Shown here one piece after another: positions 7,390 to 15,607 of a stretch of 52,805 nt of DNA. The stretch spans positions 1-52,805 of the forward strand of contig JAFQUQ010000037.1 of NCBI GenBank assembly GCA_017408395.1, read 5' to 3'. Made by a program: the position numbers and the translations under genes. Position 1 is the first letter of the stretch. Each line of letters begins with the position of its first letter. This stretch comes from Oscillospiraceae bacterium. Lineage in GTDB: Bacteria; Bacillota; Clostridia; Oscillospirales; Ruminococcaceae. The notes under the pieces were generated by a model, which worked only from the letters and a program-made list of their open reading frames with translations, had not been told where the DNA came from and did not search any database.

Positions 7390-9282
7390 TTACTGTGGCA
7401 TAAACATTGATGACTGGCTCTGCATTCTGCTGATATATGTTTCAAGTGCAGTAAACTTTTTCCAATGTCTTTCCATTTCGCTTTCGTATTTATCCTCAAG
7501 CTTTTCGATCATCTTCTGGAGGCTGCTGATCTCGTTATGGATCATACTTTCCTTTTCGCTGTTGGTGTTTTCGTGACCAACGAGAAGAGTGAGATAGCCT
7601 GTTGTCTTTCTGCCGTTTGAGTCTGTAGTTGTCTTTGCGATAGCCTTGTCAACCGCAGAATTTACCTTTGCAGCAAGACCCTTTTCGGTATCTGTAAAGA
7701 ACTTTGTAACCTGGTCGCTGTAGGACTTGATTGAAGATTCAAGCTTATCCTCGTCAACAATAAGCTTACCTTTGTCGTTGAGGTCCTTTGAAACGGTGAT
7801 ACCCATATCGGAAAGTGAGAAACCGTCAACGGAAGCAGTCATAGCAGTTCTGATGGAAGAAAGGAAATTCTGGATGTAGGAATCGTGGTAAAGAAGGCCC
7901 TTCTTAGCCTCTTCGTTCCACTTTTCGATCTCATCCGTTTCCATTTCGGCTTCCTGCTCCTCTGTAAGAGGGTCGTAGTAGGAGCCGCTCTTCTTAGGAC
8001 GGCTTGTATTTACTTCCTTGTAAAGGTCAGCAAGGAGAGCGTTATAATCGTCAACAAAGGATTTTACAACATCCTTGATGCTGCTTGTGTCCTTCTTTGT
8101 TTCGACGGTGATCTCCTCGACGCCTTCAACGGAAGCGTCGAAATCGCCGAGCTTGCCGATGTTTATGGTAGTGCCGTCGAATGTGTAGCTGTTTGAAGCG
8201 CTTGTGTAGGTTGTGTAGTTTACGCCGTCAGTGCTTACTTCAACAGTACCGTTTGTACCGAAAACGGAAGATGAGAAATCGGAATCGGTATTGAACAGGA
8301 CGTTGAGAAGGTTGGAGTCCTTCTGTGACATAGTGATTGAGCCTGCTGTACCTGTAACGGTAGTTTCAAGCTTGAAGGACTGTGAAACGGAGCTGAATGT
8401 CATTTTTACGCCTGCATCGGAGGAGTTGATCTTGTTGACCATAGTGCCGATGGAGGTGTTGCCGTCGAAGCTGAAGTCCACGCCGTTTATGGAGAAGTTG
8501 TACTTTCCGTTCGCGTCAGCCTTAAGCTCCTTTGCAAAAGCTATCTGACCGAGAGTAGAGCCGTTTGACATTCTGCTGGAGGCGTTGTTTTCGAGTCCCA
8601 CAGCTTCCTTGTTGTAGCCTACGTCAAATGTGTGGTAGATGCCGTCGTCTGCGTTGTTGAAGATCAGGTCGGTAGTACCTTCCTTGAATTCAAAGCCCTG
8701 GTCGGCAGTCTTGAGGTCTCTGAACATTTCGTTTGCAGCCTCAAGGAAGTTTGCCTTGGACTCTTCAGCGTCAGCGCCGCCCTCAAAAGTAACCTTGAGA
8801 GTAGTGCCGTTTAAAGTCATATTTACATCATAGCTCTTGCCTGCCTCATTGTTTGAGAAGTCAAGAGTAACCTTATCAGCGGAAACGGAGCCGCTTGAAG
8901 TGATAGTAGCCGCAGTAGCGGACTTAGCGCTTCTGATATGGTAAGTAGCAGGGATAGCTGTTGAAATTGCGGAAGAAGTAAGCTTGCTGTTTGAAGATTC
9001 AGCAACGTACTTGTTCATGACAGCGTTAGCCTTGATGGAGCTGTCGGAAGCCATAGAGAGATACTTTGTCTGGAAAGCAGAGATCTTGCTTACAACAGAG
9101 CGATAGCCCTCCTGCTGCCACTGTAAAGTCTGGAGTTTCTGTTTCTTGGCATTGAGCTTGGTTTTTGTACCCGAAGCCATAGCCTTTACGAGCTCTTCCG
9201 TGTCAAGACCTGACATAAGACCTGCCATACGGTTTGAGCTGAATAATGAACTTGAGCTTGATGCACCTGAAGTACCGGACAT
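7390..9282 (-). CDS. fliD: flagellar filament cap protein FliD
   Basis: 630 residues. The N-terminal domain begins after a Ser-rich leader with RMAGLMSGLDTEELVKAM, typical of FliD/HAP2. Long helices follow (KLNAKKQKLQTLQWQQEGYR), then a variable surface domain and a conserved helical C-terminus (EISSLQKMIEKLEDKYESEM). The protein caps the growing filament and folds flagellin. No signal peptide is present, as expected for type III export. It lies 22 nt after csrA and before fliS. Confidence 0.95.
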   Translation of the reverse strand: MSGTSGASSSSSLFSSNRMAGLMSGLDTEELVKAMASGTKTKLNAKKQKLQTLQWQQEGYRSVVSKISAFQTKYLSMASDSSIKANAVMNKYVAESSNSKLTSSAISTAIPATYHIRSAKSATAATITSSGSVSADKVTLDFSNNEAGKSYDVNMTLNGTTLKVTFEGGADAEESKANFLEAANEMFRDLKTADQGFEFKEGTTDLIFNNADDGIYHTFDVGYNKEAVGLENNASSRMSNGSTLGQIAFAKELKADANGKYNFSINGVDFSFDGNTSIGTMVNKINSSDAGVKMTFSSVSQSFKLETTVTGTAGSITMSQKDSNLLNVLFNTDSDFSSSVFGTNGTVEVSTDGVNYTTYTSASNSYTFDGTTINIGKLGDFDASVEGVEEITVETKKDTSSIKDVVKSFVDDYNALLADLYKEVNTSRPKKSGSYYDPLTEEQEAEMETDEIEKWNEEAKKGLLYHDSYIQNFLSSIRTAMTASVDGFSLSDMGITVSKDLNDKGKLIVDEDKLESSIKSYSDQVTKFFTDTEKGLAAKVNSAVDKAIAKTTTDSNGRKTTGYLTLLVGHENTNSEKESMIHNEISSLQKMIEKLEDKYESEMERHWKKFTALETYISRMQSQSSMFMPQ

Positions 9283-9304
9283 AATCTATACCGTCCTTTC
9301 CGTA

Positions 9305-9526
9305 TTATTTATTGACAAATTTAGCAAGAAAATCGGCAGACGGCTTGTTTACCGCAGCCTGCATATTGAATTTTTCGGTATCGTAAAGCTCATTTCTGAC
9401 GATTTTCACATCATTGGGAGCGTCGATTCCTATTCTGACCCTGTCCTTTGATATTTCAACGACAGTGACCTTTATTTTATCGCCGACGAGGAAGCCCTCG
9501 TCTTTTTTTCTACTAATAACCAGCAT
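9305..9526 (-). CDS. csrA: translational regulator CsrA
   Basis: 73 residues beginning MLVISRKKDEGFLVGDKIKV, the canonical CsrA opening, with RVRIGIDAPNDVKIVRNEL at the RNA-binding end. In Firmicutes CsrA blocks flagellin translation until it is titrated by FliW. The start ATG overlaps the fliW stop (TAATG), so the antagonist and CsrA are translationally coupled. Its flagellin mRNA target is not visible here. Confidence 0.95.
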   Translation of the reverse strand: MLVISRKKDEGFLVGDKIKVTVVEISKDRVRIGIDAPNDVKIVRNELYDTEKFNMQAAVNKPSADFLAKFVNK

Positions 9527-9963
9527 TATTCAATTTCCTCCTTTTTAAAGACAGGAAATTTTATCGGATAATTTTCGGGAGCAATGACCTGAGCAGCCTT
9601 GTTGTTGTCGGAGTTGACAACGATAGGACTCTTCATATTCACCGTAGAATTCACATATTCCCCCGGGATCACCGCAATAACAAGGTAATCCAGCACCGAG
9701 CCGTCATTTATTTCAATGTTTTTCACGGTTTCATCGTCGATCGTAACCGCATATCCCCCATCAAATTCAAAAGGATTGAACACAATAAAGCATACATTGG
9801 CATTATCAACGCTCTGAAGCCACATAGGGTACTTGTTCTCGCCGCAGGGAGAGAGCAGAACATATCTGTGGTCGTCCTCGAAAGCGTAAATTCCCTCAGG
9901 GAAAGTAATGATCTCATTTTCCGAAATATTAACTTCACCGAAATCTCTTGTATTAATCAGCAT
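9526..9963 (-). CDS. fliW: flagellar assembly factor FliW
   Basis: 145 residues, starting MLINTRDFGEVNISENEIITF with the family FPEGIYAFEDDHRYVLL segment. FliW binds CsrA to relieve repression and is itself released from flagellin during filament export. It is coupled to csrA by a 1-nt stop/start overlap. The order DUF6470-fliW-csrA matches Bacillus and Clostridium. Confidence 0.95.
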   Translation of the reverse strand: MLINTRDFGEVNISENEIITFPEGIYAFEDDHRYVLLSPCGENKYPMWLQSVDNANVCFIVFNPFEFDGGYAVTIDDETVKNIEINDGSVLDYLVIAVIPGEYVNSTVNMKSPIVVNSDNNKAAQVIAPENYPIKFPVFKKEEIE

Positions 9964-10000
9964 ATGGCAATCTTCCTTTTCAATTTATGAGGTCTGTTAA

Positions 10001-10597
10001 TTATGCAAAAACGTCAACTGCACCCTCGTAATTGGGGTCAGCGCTTCTTGGGAAGTAAATCGGTTCGCCAAGATATTCGATTTCAAGGTCAGGCATCTGG
10101 CTTACAACAAATTCGATGCTTCCGGGGATAAACTCGAAGCCGCTTGAGAAGTCAAGAAGCTCGGAGTCCGCTGAGCCGCCGTTGTCAACAGCATAGTTTA
10201 TGCTGAGAGTACCCTCGTTGTAGCTGATGCTGCTGTTTTTGGTCTTGGGGAGCTTGCTTAAAATTGCTTCGATGCTTCTTGAAGCGTTTCTTGCAGCAAG
10301 CTTTGTGTCGCCGCCCTGAGCAGGAGCACCGCCATCTGTGCACGCCATCTTTGCAACAGCGTCGTAAGTAAGCTTAAGACCGCTTTCCGCAACAGGCGAC
10401 TGAGTGTAGCTGTCAAATCTCTGGGCAGGAGAGGATATGTCGATAGTGTAAGGCTGAGCCGCAACCTTAACACCCTCATTGCCCTTTGAAACCTTAACGG
10501 AAGGAGCCTCTGTACCTTCCACACGCTTAAGCTGTGCTCTGGTAACATTTACTTCTATTTTAATCGGTACGTGTTTAATACTTAAAAGCTGATCCAT
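10001..10597 (-). CDS. DUF6470 (YviE-like) flagellar operon protein
   Basis: 198 residues starting MDQLLSIKHVPIKIEVNVTR. The sequence and its position between flgL and fliW match the DUF6470/YviE family of Bacillus, whose exact role is not known. A GTG four codons upstream is in frame, but it overlaps the AAAGGTGG ribosome site, so the ATG at 10597 is chosen. The protein has no signal peptide or membrane segment. The central part is low-complexity and Ala/Ser-rich; the last 70 residues (EFIPGSIEFVVSQMPDLEIEY) look most conserved. Confidence 0.8.
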   Translation of the reverse strand: MDQLLSIKHVPIKIEVNVTRAQLKRVEGTEAPSVKVSKGNEGVKVAAQPYTIDISSPAQRFDSYTQSPVAESGLKLTYDAVAKMACTDGGAPAQGGDTKLAARNASRSIEAILSKLPKTKNSSISYNEGTLSINYAVDNGGSADSELLDFSSGFEFIPGSIEFVVSQMPDLEIEYLGEPIYFPRSADPNYEGAVDVFA

Positions 10598-10630
10598 ACT
10601 ACATTCCACCTTTCCGTATCAGTAAATTTT

Positions 10631-11638
10631 TTAAATAAAGTCGAAGATACTCTTCGGAAGAATAGTGGAACTCATCTGAAGAATAGCGTTATAAGCAGCC
10701 TCTGTTGCTTCAAGGTCGATGATCTGCTGGTTCATATCGCAGCCTTCAACGTTGTTCTGTCTTTCCTTAAGTGACATTCTGTAATCGTCATTCTTTGTCA
10801 TATAGAAATCCATACTGTTCTGCTTTGAGCCGAGGGTAGTGATTTCTGTAAGAACGTGTGCGTTTGCATCATAAAATCTGTCGAGAGTAGCGTTTGCGTA
10901 CTCAACGTCACCGTTTTCAAGAGCGTGTGCAGCGTCAAATATAAGCTGAACGTAGTTCTTGCTGTAAACCTTGCCGTCGTCCCCTGTTTCCTTGCCGTAG
11001 CCTGTAAGCTCAGCACCGTTCATAGAAACGTCAACAGCAGTCTGAGGGTCGATCTCGTAATTTTCATTGTACTTGATACCGATACCGATGTCAACATAAA
11101 TAGGCTTTGAGCCGGGAACAGCGGAAACATCGGTAATATCATTTACCGCCACGCCGTTGTAGGTAACGGTTGTGGTACCGTCAGCATTTTCGATGGTCTT
11201 GAAAGGAGGTGCGGAGTTGTTTGTGCCGCCGAAGAGCTGACGCTCGGCATAGTCTGCATTAAGGGTTTCAATAGCAAAACCTGCGTAGTTTCTCAGTTCG
11301 TTTGCGAATATCTTGAGGTCGTCCTTGTTGTAGGTACCGTTGCAGGCAGTTTCAAGCTTGGTCTGAACGTCCAGATAAACGTCGTGGCCGAGAGTAGTAA
11401 GGCTTGTTTCGGCAGCAGCGAAAACGCCCTTTGCAGCCTCAAGATTTTCGTCATACATATCAAGCTCACGAAGACTTTTTCTTACCGTCATAGCACGGCT
11501 TGCATTGATAGCGTCCTCGGAAGCTCTGAGGAAGTTTTTCTGAGTCCATATTTTAGTCATGCTCTTGTTCATATTGGAGAGCAGACGGTTATTGTTTTTA
11601 AGATACGTTCTGTTGGTAAAATTCTGTGTAATTCTCAT
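10631..11638 (-). CDS. flgL: flagellar hook-filament junction protein FlgL
   Basis: 335 residues. The N-terminus MRITQNFTNRTYLKNNNRLL and a C-terminal helix with QQIIDLEATEAAYNAILQ are the D0/D1 coiled-coil ends shared by flagellin and FlgL. Length and position after flgK identify it as the hook-associated protein HAP3 rather than flagellin. It is exported and forms the second ring between hook and filament. A typical ribosome site (GGAGG) precedes the ATG. Confidence 0.93.
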   Translation of the reverse strand: MRITQNFTNRTYLKNNNRLLSNMNKSMTKIWTQKNFLRASEDAINASRAMTVRKSLRELDMYDENLEAAKGVFAAAETSLTTLGHDVYLDVQTKLETACNGTYNKDDLKIFANELRNYAGFAIETLNADYAERQLFGGTNNSAPPFKTIENADGTTTVTYNGVAVNDITDVSAVPGSKPIYVDIGIGIKYNENYEIDPQTAVDVSMNGAELTGYGKETGDDGKVYSKNYVQLIFDAAHALENGDVEYANATLDRFYDANAHVLTEITTLGSKQNSMDFYMTKNDDYRMSLKERQNNVEGCDMNQQIIDLEATEAAYNAILQMSSTILPKSIFDFI

Positions 11639-11663
11639 ATCAGTTTACCTCCGTGATTAAAGA

Positions 11664-13364
11664 TTAAAGACCGACTATACCCATACCGTTGATGATCTTG
11701 TCAAGAGCTTCGTCAAGGGTAGTAACCATTCTTGCGATAGCGTTGTACCATTTCTGATAGTTCATCATATTGATACCCTCTTCGTAGATGGAAACGCCCA
11801 TGATCTCATCACGTGTTGTGATGGAGCTTTCGAGCATGATCTCGGTTGTATTGAGGATCTTGTTGTTGCTTTCAACCTGTGTGCCGAGGTTATCTGAAAT
11901 ATGAGCAACGAAGTTTTCGAATGTAACAGCGAGAGGATCGAAGTGGTCCTTGCCGTCGGCGTCTGTGTAGCCGTACTTGAAGGAAGCCTGGATAACGCCC
12001 AGCATCTTGTTGATGTAGTCGTTATTGAGTTCGTCCATAGGATCCTCAGGGTTGTTCGGGTGCTGTTCAGGCTGAGCGATAACGGAAGGGTTATCCAGCC
12101 AGTCCTGAGAAATACGGAAGTTTCTTGCGGCGTTGTGGAATTCATCCTCTGTGATATTGCCGTCTTCATTTTCAAATGTGAATACAGTGAAGCCGAAATC
12201 TTCGTAAACAGCATTGAATTCCTCAGTCATTGTCTTTGCAAGCGAGTTGAGCATATCACGGTAATATTCGATACCCTGATAAGTGTTTCCGCCTTCGACA
12301 GCATAGATACCGTCGCCGTTGTAAACATCAAGATACGCTCTTAAGGTACCGCTCTTGAGGAGGTCTGTGCCTGTAACATCAACAGCGTTGACGTCATCTC
12401 TTACATAAACCTCTGTGCTGCCGAGCTGCTGACCGATCTTAACCCACTGGTCGCTGTTCATAAGACCTGAGTAGGTGTCGGTGTCCTTGTCGTAATTTCC
12501 TGCGTTTGTAATGCAGAAGCCCATATCGAAAGGAGCAGGGTTTACAGAAGTCATAGCCATCTGAGCGAACTTTTCGTTGTGAACAACTATCTGACCCGCA
12601 AATGAAACTGTGAATGAGCCGTTTGTCTGTTCCTCAACGTTAACGTTGCCGTACTGAGAAAGCTTGTCGATATAAACGTGCATCATATCCTTGAGCTCAA
12701 GAGGACCGTAGTCGTTGTCAACGATATAGTTACCCTTGCCTGCGGAGATATAGCCCATTGAAACGTAGCTTGTGGTGATTTTTTCGTTAAGCTCACCCAT
12801 AGCTCTGAGCAGGGTATTGATTTCGCCTACGGTAGTGTTTGCGTCTTCAAGAGTCTGCTGAGAAATATCGTCGATACGGGCATTCATATAATTAAGCTGC
12901 TGAACAACAGACTGAGCAGCCTGGATAGTAACGTTAGCGATTTCCTGTCTGTCGGAGTTGTCGCTGGAGAAGCTCTGGAGAGCCTCCTTGAACTTTGCAA
13001 GGTTTACAGCGAAGCCGTTTTCAGCAGCCTCGATATTATCAAGAGCAGTTTCAACTTCGGACATAACGGTCTTTTTCTGGGAATACTCGTTTACAGAAGT
13101 TGTGTAGCCTCTTACCTTGTCATCTATGAGAGCGTCACGGTACTGAGTGATACCAACGTTGTCAACACCCTGACCGCCCATGGAAACGCTTGTATTGTAG
13201 AAGAGGTTGTAGCCGTTGTTCTGAACGGAGCAAACGTCAACTCTCTGTCTTGAATAGCCCTCCGTAGTGGAGTTTGAAATATTGCTGCCTGTAATGTCCA
13301 GAGCCTTCTGCGCAGAAACCAGCGCTTCTCTCTGAACGTAAAGACCCATAAAACTTGAAGCCAT
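11664..13364 (-). CDS. flgK: flagellar hook-filament junction protein FlgK
   Basis: 566 residues. The N-terminus has the rod/hook signature ALVSAQKALDITGSNISNST followed by EGYSRQRVDV. The C-terminus has EEGINMMNYQKWYNAIARM. These D0 ends are typical of HAP1. It is exported and forms the first junction ring on the hook. The gene lies 25 nt before flgL and after flgN, whose product is its export chaperone. Confidence 0.95.
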   Translation of the reverse strand: MASSFMGLYVQREALVSAQKALDITGSNISNSTTEGYSRQRVDVCSVQNNGYNLFYNTSVSMGGQGVDNVGITQYRDALIDDKVRGYTTSVNEYSQKKTVMSEVETALDNIEAAENGFAVNLAKFKEALQSFSSDNSDRQEIANVTIQAAQSVVQQLNYMNARIDDISQQTLEDANTTVGEINTLLRAMGELNEKITTSYVSMGYISAGKGNYIVDNDYGPLELKDMMHVYIDKLSQYGNVNVEEQTNGSFTVSFAGQIVVHNEKFAQMAMTSVNPAPFDMGFCITNAGNYDKDTDTYSGLMNSDQWVKIGQQLGSTEVYVRDDVNAVDVTGTDLLKSGTLRAYLDVYNGDGIYAVEGGNTYQGIEYYRDMLNSLAKTMTEEFNAVYEDFGFTVFTFENEDGNITEDEFHNAARNFRISQDWLDNPSVIAQPEQHPNNPEDPMDELNNDYINKMLGVIQASFKYGYTDADGKDHFDPLAVTFENFVAHISDNLGTQVESNNKILNTTEIMLESSITTRDEIMGVSIYEEGINMMNYQKWYNAIARMVTTLDEALDKIINGMGIVGL

Positions 13365-13385
13365 AATTTATCTTCCTTTCAGTAA

Positions 13386-13838
13386 TCAAACATTTCTGAA
13401 TATAGCCGAACCCGATGCGTATTCTGTCTTTACCGCGCCCTTGCCGTTGTAGGTATCCAGCTCGGCATTTTTTCTTTCGACCCTTTTAAGTCTGCCCGAG
13501 ATGATGATATTTGACAAATCGTTTATTTCTTTAATCTTGGCGACATACTGCGAAAGCTCGTTATACTGTTCCTCCAGACGTTTTCTGCAGGACGTGGGAG
13601 CCTTTGCAATAATCTCCTTGAAGGTCAGGTCCTTTTCTTCTTCAAGAAGCTTAAGACGTCTTGCTTCAAGGGAATTCGCCTTCATGATCAGAGCCTGTTC
13701 AACCGACAGATTAGCGCTGAGCTCGGCGATTTTGTCATTATTTATCATATCAAGCTTTTTATACTCAAAATCCAGGAACTCCTTATAATGAGCAACATAC
13801 TCATTAAAGAAACGAACCAGCTTAAAATAATCAGTCAA
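13386..13838 (-). CDS. flgN: FlgN-type export chaperone for FlgK/FlgL
   Basis: 150 residues, almost entirely helical and charged (EEKDLTFKEIIAKA, EEQYNELSQYVAKIKEIND). The tail RVERKNAELDTYNGKG resembles the FlgN C-terminus. It lies between flgM and flgK exactly where flgN occurs in Bacillus, so it is called the cytoplasmic chaperone of the junction proteins. Sequence conservation in this family is low and the call relies largely on position. Confidence 0.8.
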   Translation of the reverse strand: MTDYFKLVRFFNEYVAHYKEFLDFEYKKLDMINNDKIAELSANLSVEQALIMKANSLEARRLKLLEEEKDLTFKEIIAKAPTSCRKRLEEQYNELSQYVAKIKEINDLSNIIISGRLKRVERKNAELDTYNGKGAVKTEYASGSAIFRNV

Positions 13839-13892
13839 AGAACATCATCCTTTCATAAACAGCAAACGCCGTTTTTACTAACTCCTGGCCGC

Positions 13893-14177
13893 TCAGCCTT
13901 CGAGAATAGCAGCAGCAACATTTTCGGGTGAAATATTATATGAACCGTCTGCAATTTTAGCCTTGAGAGCAGCTATCTTGTCAGCGGAAACGCCTTCATC
14001 GGCAGCCCTTGCAGCCGCAGCCTTAGCTGATTCGATATTCTGTCTTGCAGCGGAAGAAATTTCAACCGTGTCAACCTTTTTAGCGGCAGGAGCTGCTGTC
14101 TTGCTGCCTGCTGAAGACTTATAAGTGCCTATTTTTTTGTAAATACCAACAGCAGAACTTAATTTATTTATTTCCAT
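13893..14177 (-). CDS. flgM: anti-sigma-28 factor FlgM
   Basis: 94 residues. VDTVEISSAARQNIESAKAA and KIAALKAKIADGSYNISPENVA match the sigma-28-binding C-terminal half of FlgM. The protein holds FliA until the hook is complete and is then exported. It is the first gene of the late operon, behind a sigma-28 promoter, giving the standard feedback loop. The start ATG is preceded by a GGAGG-type site. Confidence 0.92.
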   Translation of the reverse strand: MEINKLSSAVGIYKKIGTYKSSAGSKTAAPAAKKVDTVEISSAARQNIESAKAAAARAADEGVSADKIAALKAKIADGSYNISPENVAAAILEG

Positions 14178-14260
14178 AAACAGCCTCCGTTCCGATATAC
14201 TATTATAAAATGTACATCTGATTTAGTTATCTGCGGACACAAAATCCGCCTCTATTTAAT

Positions 14261-14287
14261 TTATCGGCACAATCTTTAAAAACTTTA
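14261..14287 (-). promoter_or_regulatory. sigma-28 (FliA/SigD) promoter of the flgM operon
   Basis: On the minus strand TAAA (14284-14287), exactly 15 nt, GCCGATAA (14261-14268), a perfect match to the sigma-28 consensus. The transcript would start about 75 nt before flgM. A short hairpin, GCGGA with TCCGC (14233-14249), lies in the leader. The interval 14288-14441 upstream shows nothing I can assign. Confidence 0.9.
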
Positions 14288-14441
14288 GCTTTTTTTCTTA
14301 AAAAGGCGTCAGAATTACCGTAGTTTGTATACGTTGAGTGATAACAATGGATATATTACTTTTTGTAAATCAAAAACGGGGATAAACAGCGGTAAAACCG
14401 AGCAAAATGCACAAAACCCAAGCAAAAATTTCGGCACCGCC

Positions 14442-14650
14442 ATTAAAGTTTTAGGTCAAGCCTTTTTCAAAATGGCTTGAAATCAAACTGCGTTTGCTTG
14501 GGTTCAAAGGGACAGCATCCCTTGCGGGTTAAGGGCAGAGCCCTTAGCAAGTCTGAGCAAAACTAAAGCGCAATTCACCATAAAAAGCAAGGATAAGTAA
14601 AACCGTCAGGTTTATACTATCTTTAAAAGCCCGTTAATCTGAATTGCGCT
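14442..14650 (+). repeat. multi-hairpin repeat module, copy 1 (left arm of an inverted pair)
   Basis: Begins ATTAAAGTTTTAGGTCAAGCC and ends CTGAATTGCGCT. It contains the serial hairpins of the family: CAAGCC with GGCTTG, AAGGGA with TCCCTT, TAAGGGC with GCCCTTA, and an outer GCAATTCA/TGAATTGC pair enclosing an inner GATAAGTAAAACC hairpin. It is the mirror image of the module at 15081-15282. A long palindrome starts 32 nt later. Confidence 0.85.
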
Positions 14651-14682
14651 AAAATTTTAAACGGTATAAGCAAAACCAACCC

Positions 14683-14731
14683 TCATCCAACAAAGAAAAA
14701 GAGCGTAAGCGGTTTTTTCTTTGTGGGATGA
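14683..14731. repeat. long palindrome 1, downstream of repeat copy 1
   Basis: An 18-bp stem with one mismatch (TCATCC...AAAGAAAAA with its complement) around loop GAGCGTAAGCGG. The stem sequence is unlike that of the other palindromes; the loop motif is shared with palindromes 2-4. Confidence 0.85.
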
Positions 14732-14772
14732 CACCACCAATCAACTGTAAACAATTCCATACAAACTCAATC

Positions 14773-14818
14773 TCTGCTATAAAAGAAAAGAGCGAAGCGT
14801 GTTTTCTTTTATAGCAGA
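14773..14818. repeat. long palindrome 2
   Basis: A perfect 17-bp stem (TCTGCTATAAAAGAAAA) around loop GAGCGAAGCGTG. It lies 41 nt after palindrome 1 and has no multi-hairpin module of its own. Confidence 0.9.
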
Positions 14819-14913
14819 CACGGCAGGAAAGAATTACGTAGGGGAATTTTTTACACAAGCTATACAATTGGTAAATTAATTCTCTGCAAATACAAACTGT
14901 TATTTCCGTTTGT

Positions 14914-14959
14914 CACAGCCAAAAAAGAAAAATCGCTGCGCTCTTTCTTTTTTGCTGTG
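14914..14959. repeat. long palindrome 3
   Basis: CACAGC...AAAAAAGAAA pairs with TTTCTTTTTTGCTGTG with one bulged C. The loop read on the minus strand contains GAGCGCAGCG. It is nested between further inverted segments, CTCTGCAAAT (14882-14891) and ATTTGCAGAG (14967-14976). Confidence 0.8.
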
Positions 14960-15003
14960 AGATTTAATTTGCAGAGGTCTGTTTGTGATTTGGTCTGGCT
15001 TGT

Positions 15004-15047
15004 CGTTACAAATCGAAACCGCTTACGCTTGTTTTCGACTTGTAACG
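15004..15047. repeat. long palindrome 4, paired with repeat copy 2
   Basis: CGTTACAA-TCGAAAC pairs with GTTTTCGA-TTGTAACG (about 16 bp, one mismatch) around a loop that reads AAGCGTAAGCG on the minus strand. It lies 33 nt from the inner end of repeat copy 2. Confidence 0.85.
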
Positions 15048-15080
15048 AGATTTTGTTTTGCTTAAAGATGTAAGAATTTA

Positions 15081-15282
15081 GCCGCAATTCAGATTGACGG
15101 GCTTTTTTAGATAGTATAAACCTGATGGTTTTACTTATCTTTGCCTTTTACGCTGAATTGCGGCTTTTTTTGCTTTTTGTTTTGCTTGGGTTTGCTAAGG
15201 GCTCCTCGCCCTTAACCTCGCCAAAGGCTCTGCCTTTGGATTCCGCAAGCCTTTTGAAAAAGGCTTGACCTAAAACTTTAAT
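15081..15282 (-). repeat. multi-hairpin repeat module, copy 2 (right arm of the inverted pair)
   Basis: Read on the minus strand it runs from ATTAAAGTTTTAGGTCAAGC to CTGAATTGCGGC. Hairpins in order: CAAGCC/GGCTTG, CCAAAGGC/GCCTTTGG, TAAGGGC/GCCCTTA, then the outer GCCGCAATTCAG/CTGAATTGCGGC pair enclosing an inner AGATA...TATCT hairpin. It shares long blocks with copy 1 in reverse orientation, including TAAAACC-TCAGGTTTATAC. After it, 15288-15324 holds a run of short ATTCCGAATTCCG-type repeats up to the next stop codon. Confidence 0.88.
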
Positions 15283-15325
15283 GTCGGCTCAATTCCGAAT
15301 TCCGCATTCCGAATTCCGAATTGGT

Positions 15326-15607
15326 TTAAATCTGTTTTTTGGCAATCTGAAGCACCTGCACATAAATTCCTGCTACTATCTGATAAAGCTCAGGGGGTAC
15401 ACCCTGCCCTACGTTGAGCATTGTAAGCATAGCCGCTGTGGAGTCGTCCCTGAACACAGGCACGCCGTTTTCATCTGCAAGATTTATGATTCTTTCAGCT
15501 ACCTTGCCGTGTCCCGAAGCGACAACAACAGGGCTGTAATCCTGCTGGGGATTGTATTTGAGAGCAACTGCCGCATTGCTTGCCGAGGCGTTTTTATATC
15601 TTGACAT
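15326..15607 (-). CDS. YlqH-like protein, FlhB C-terminal domain homologue
   Basis: 93 residues, starting MSRYKNASASNAAVALKYNP. The KVAERIINLADENGVPVFRDD and PPELYQIVAGIYVQVL segments mirror the cytoplasmic C-terminal domain of FlhB downstream of its cleavage site. Stand-alone proteins of this kind (YlqH in Bacillus) are known and can partly substitute for that FlhB domain in export switching. There is no NPTH cleavage motif. The start follows AAAGGAG, and its 14-nt overlap with the upstream gene's end implies coupled translation. The order ylqG-like/ylqH-like matches Bacillus. Confidence 0.82.
   Translation of the reverse strand: MSRYKNASASNAAVALKYNPQQDYSPVVVASGHGKVAERIINLADENGVPVFRDDSTAAMLTMLNVGQGVPPELYQIVAGIYVQVLQIAKKQI

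Noticed and set aside
14649-15087. Two small minus-strand frames (72 and 75 codons) inside the inverted repeat block
   Set aside because: They are formed by the palindromes, have low-complexity composition and no ribosome sites.
14442-15282. CRISPR array
   Set aside because: The palindromes differ in stem sequence, are unevenly spaced and there are no regular spacers or cas genes.
14442-15282. Retron or IS200/IS605 element as a firm call
   Set aside because: No reverse transcriptase or transposase gene is present in the window; kept only as a hypothesis in the findings.
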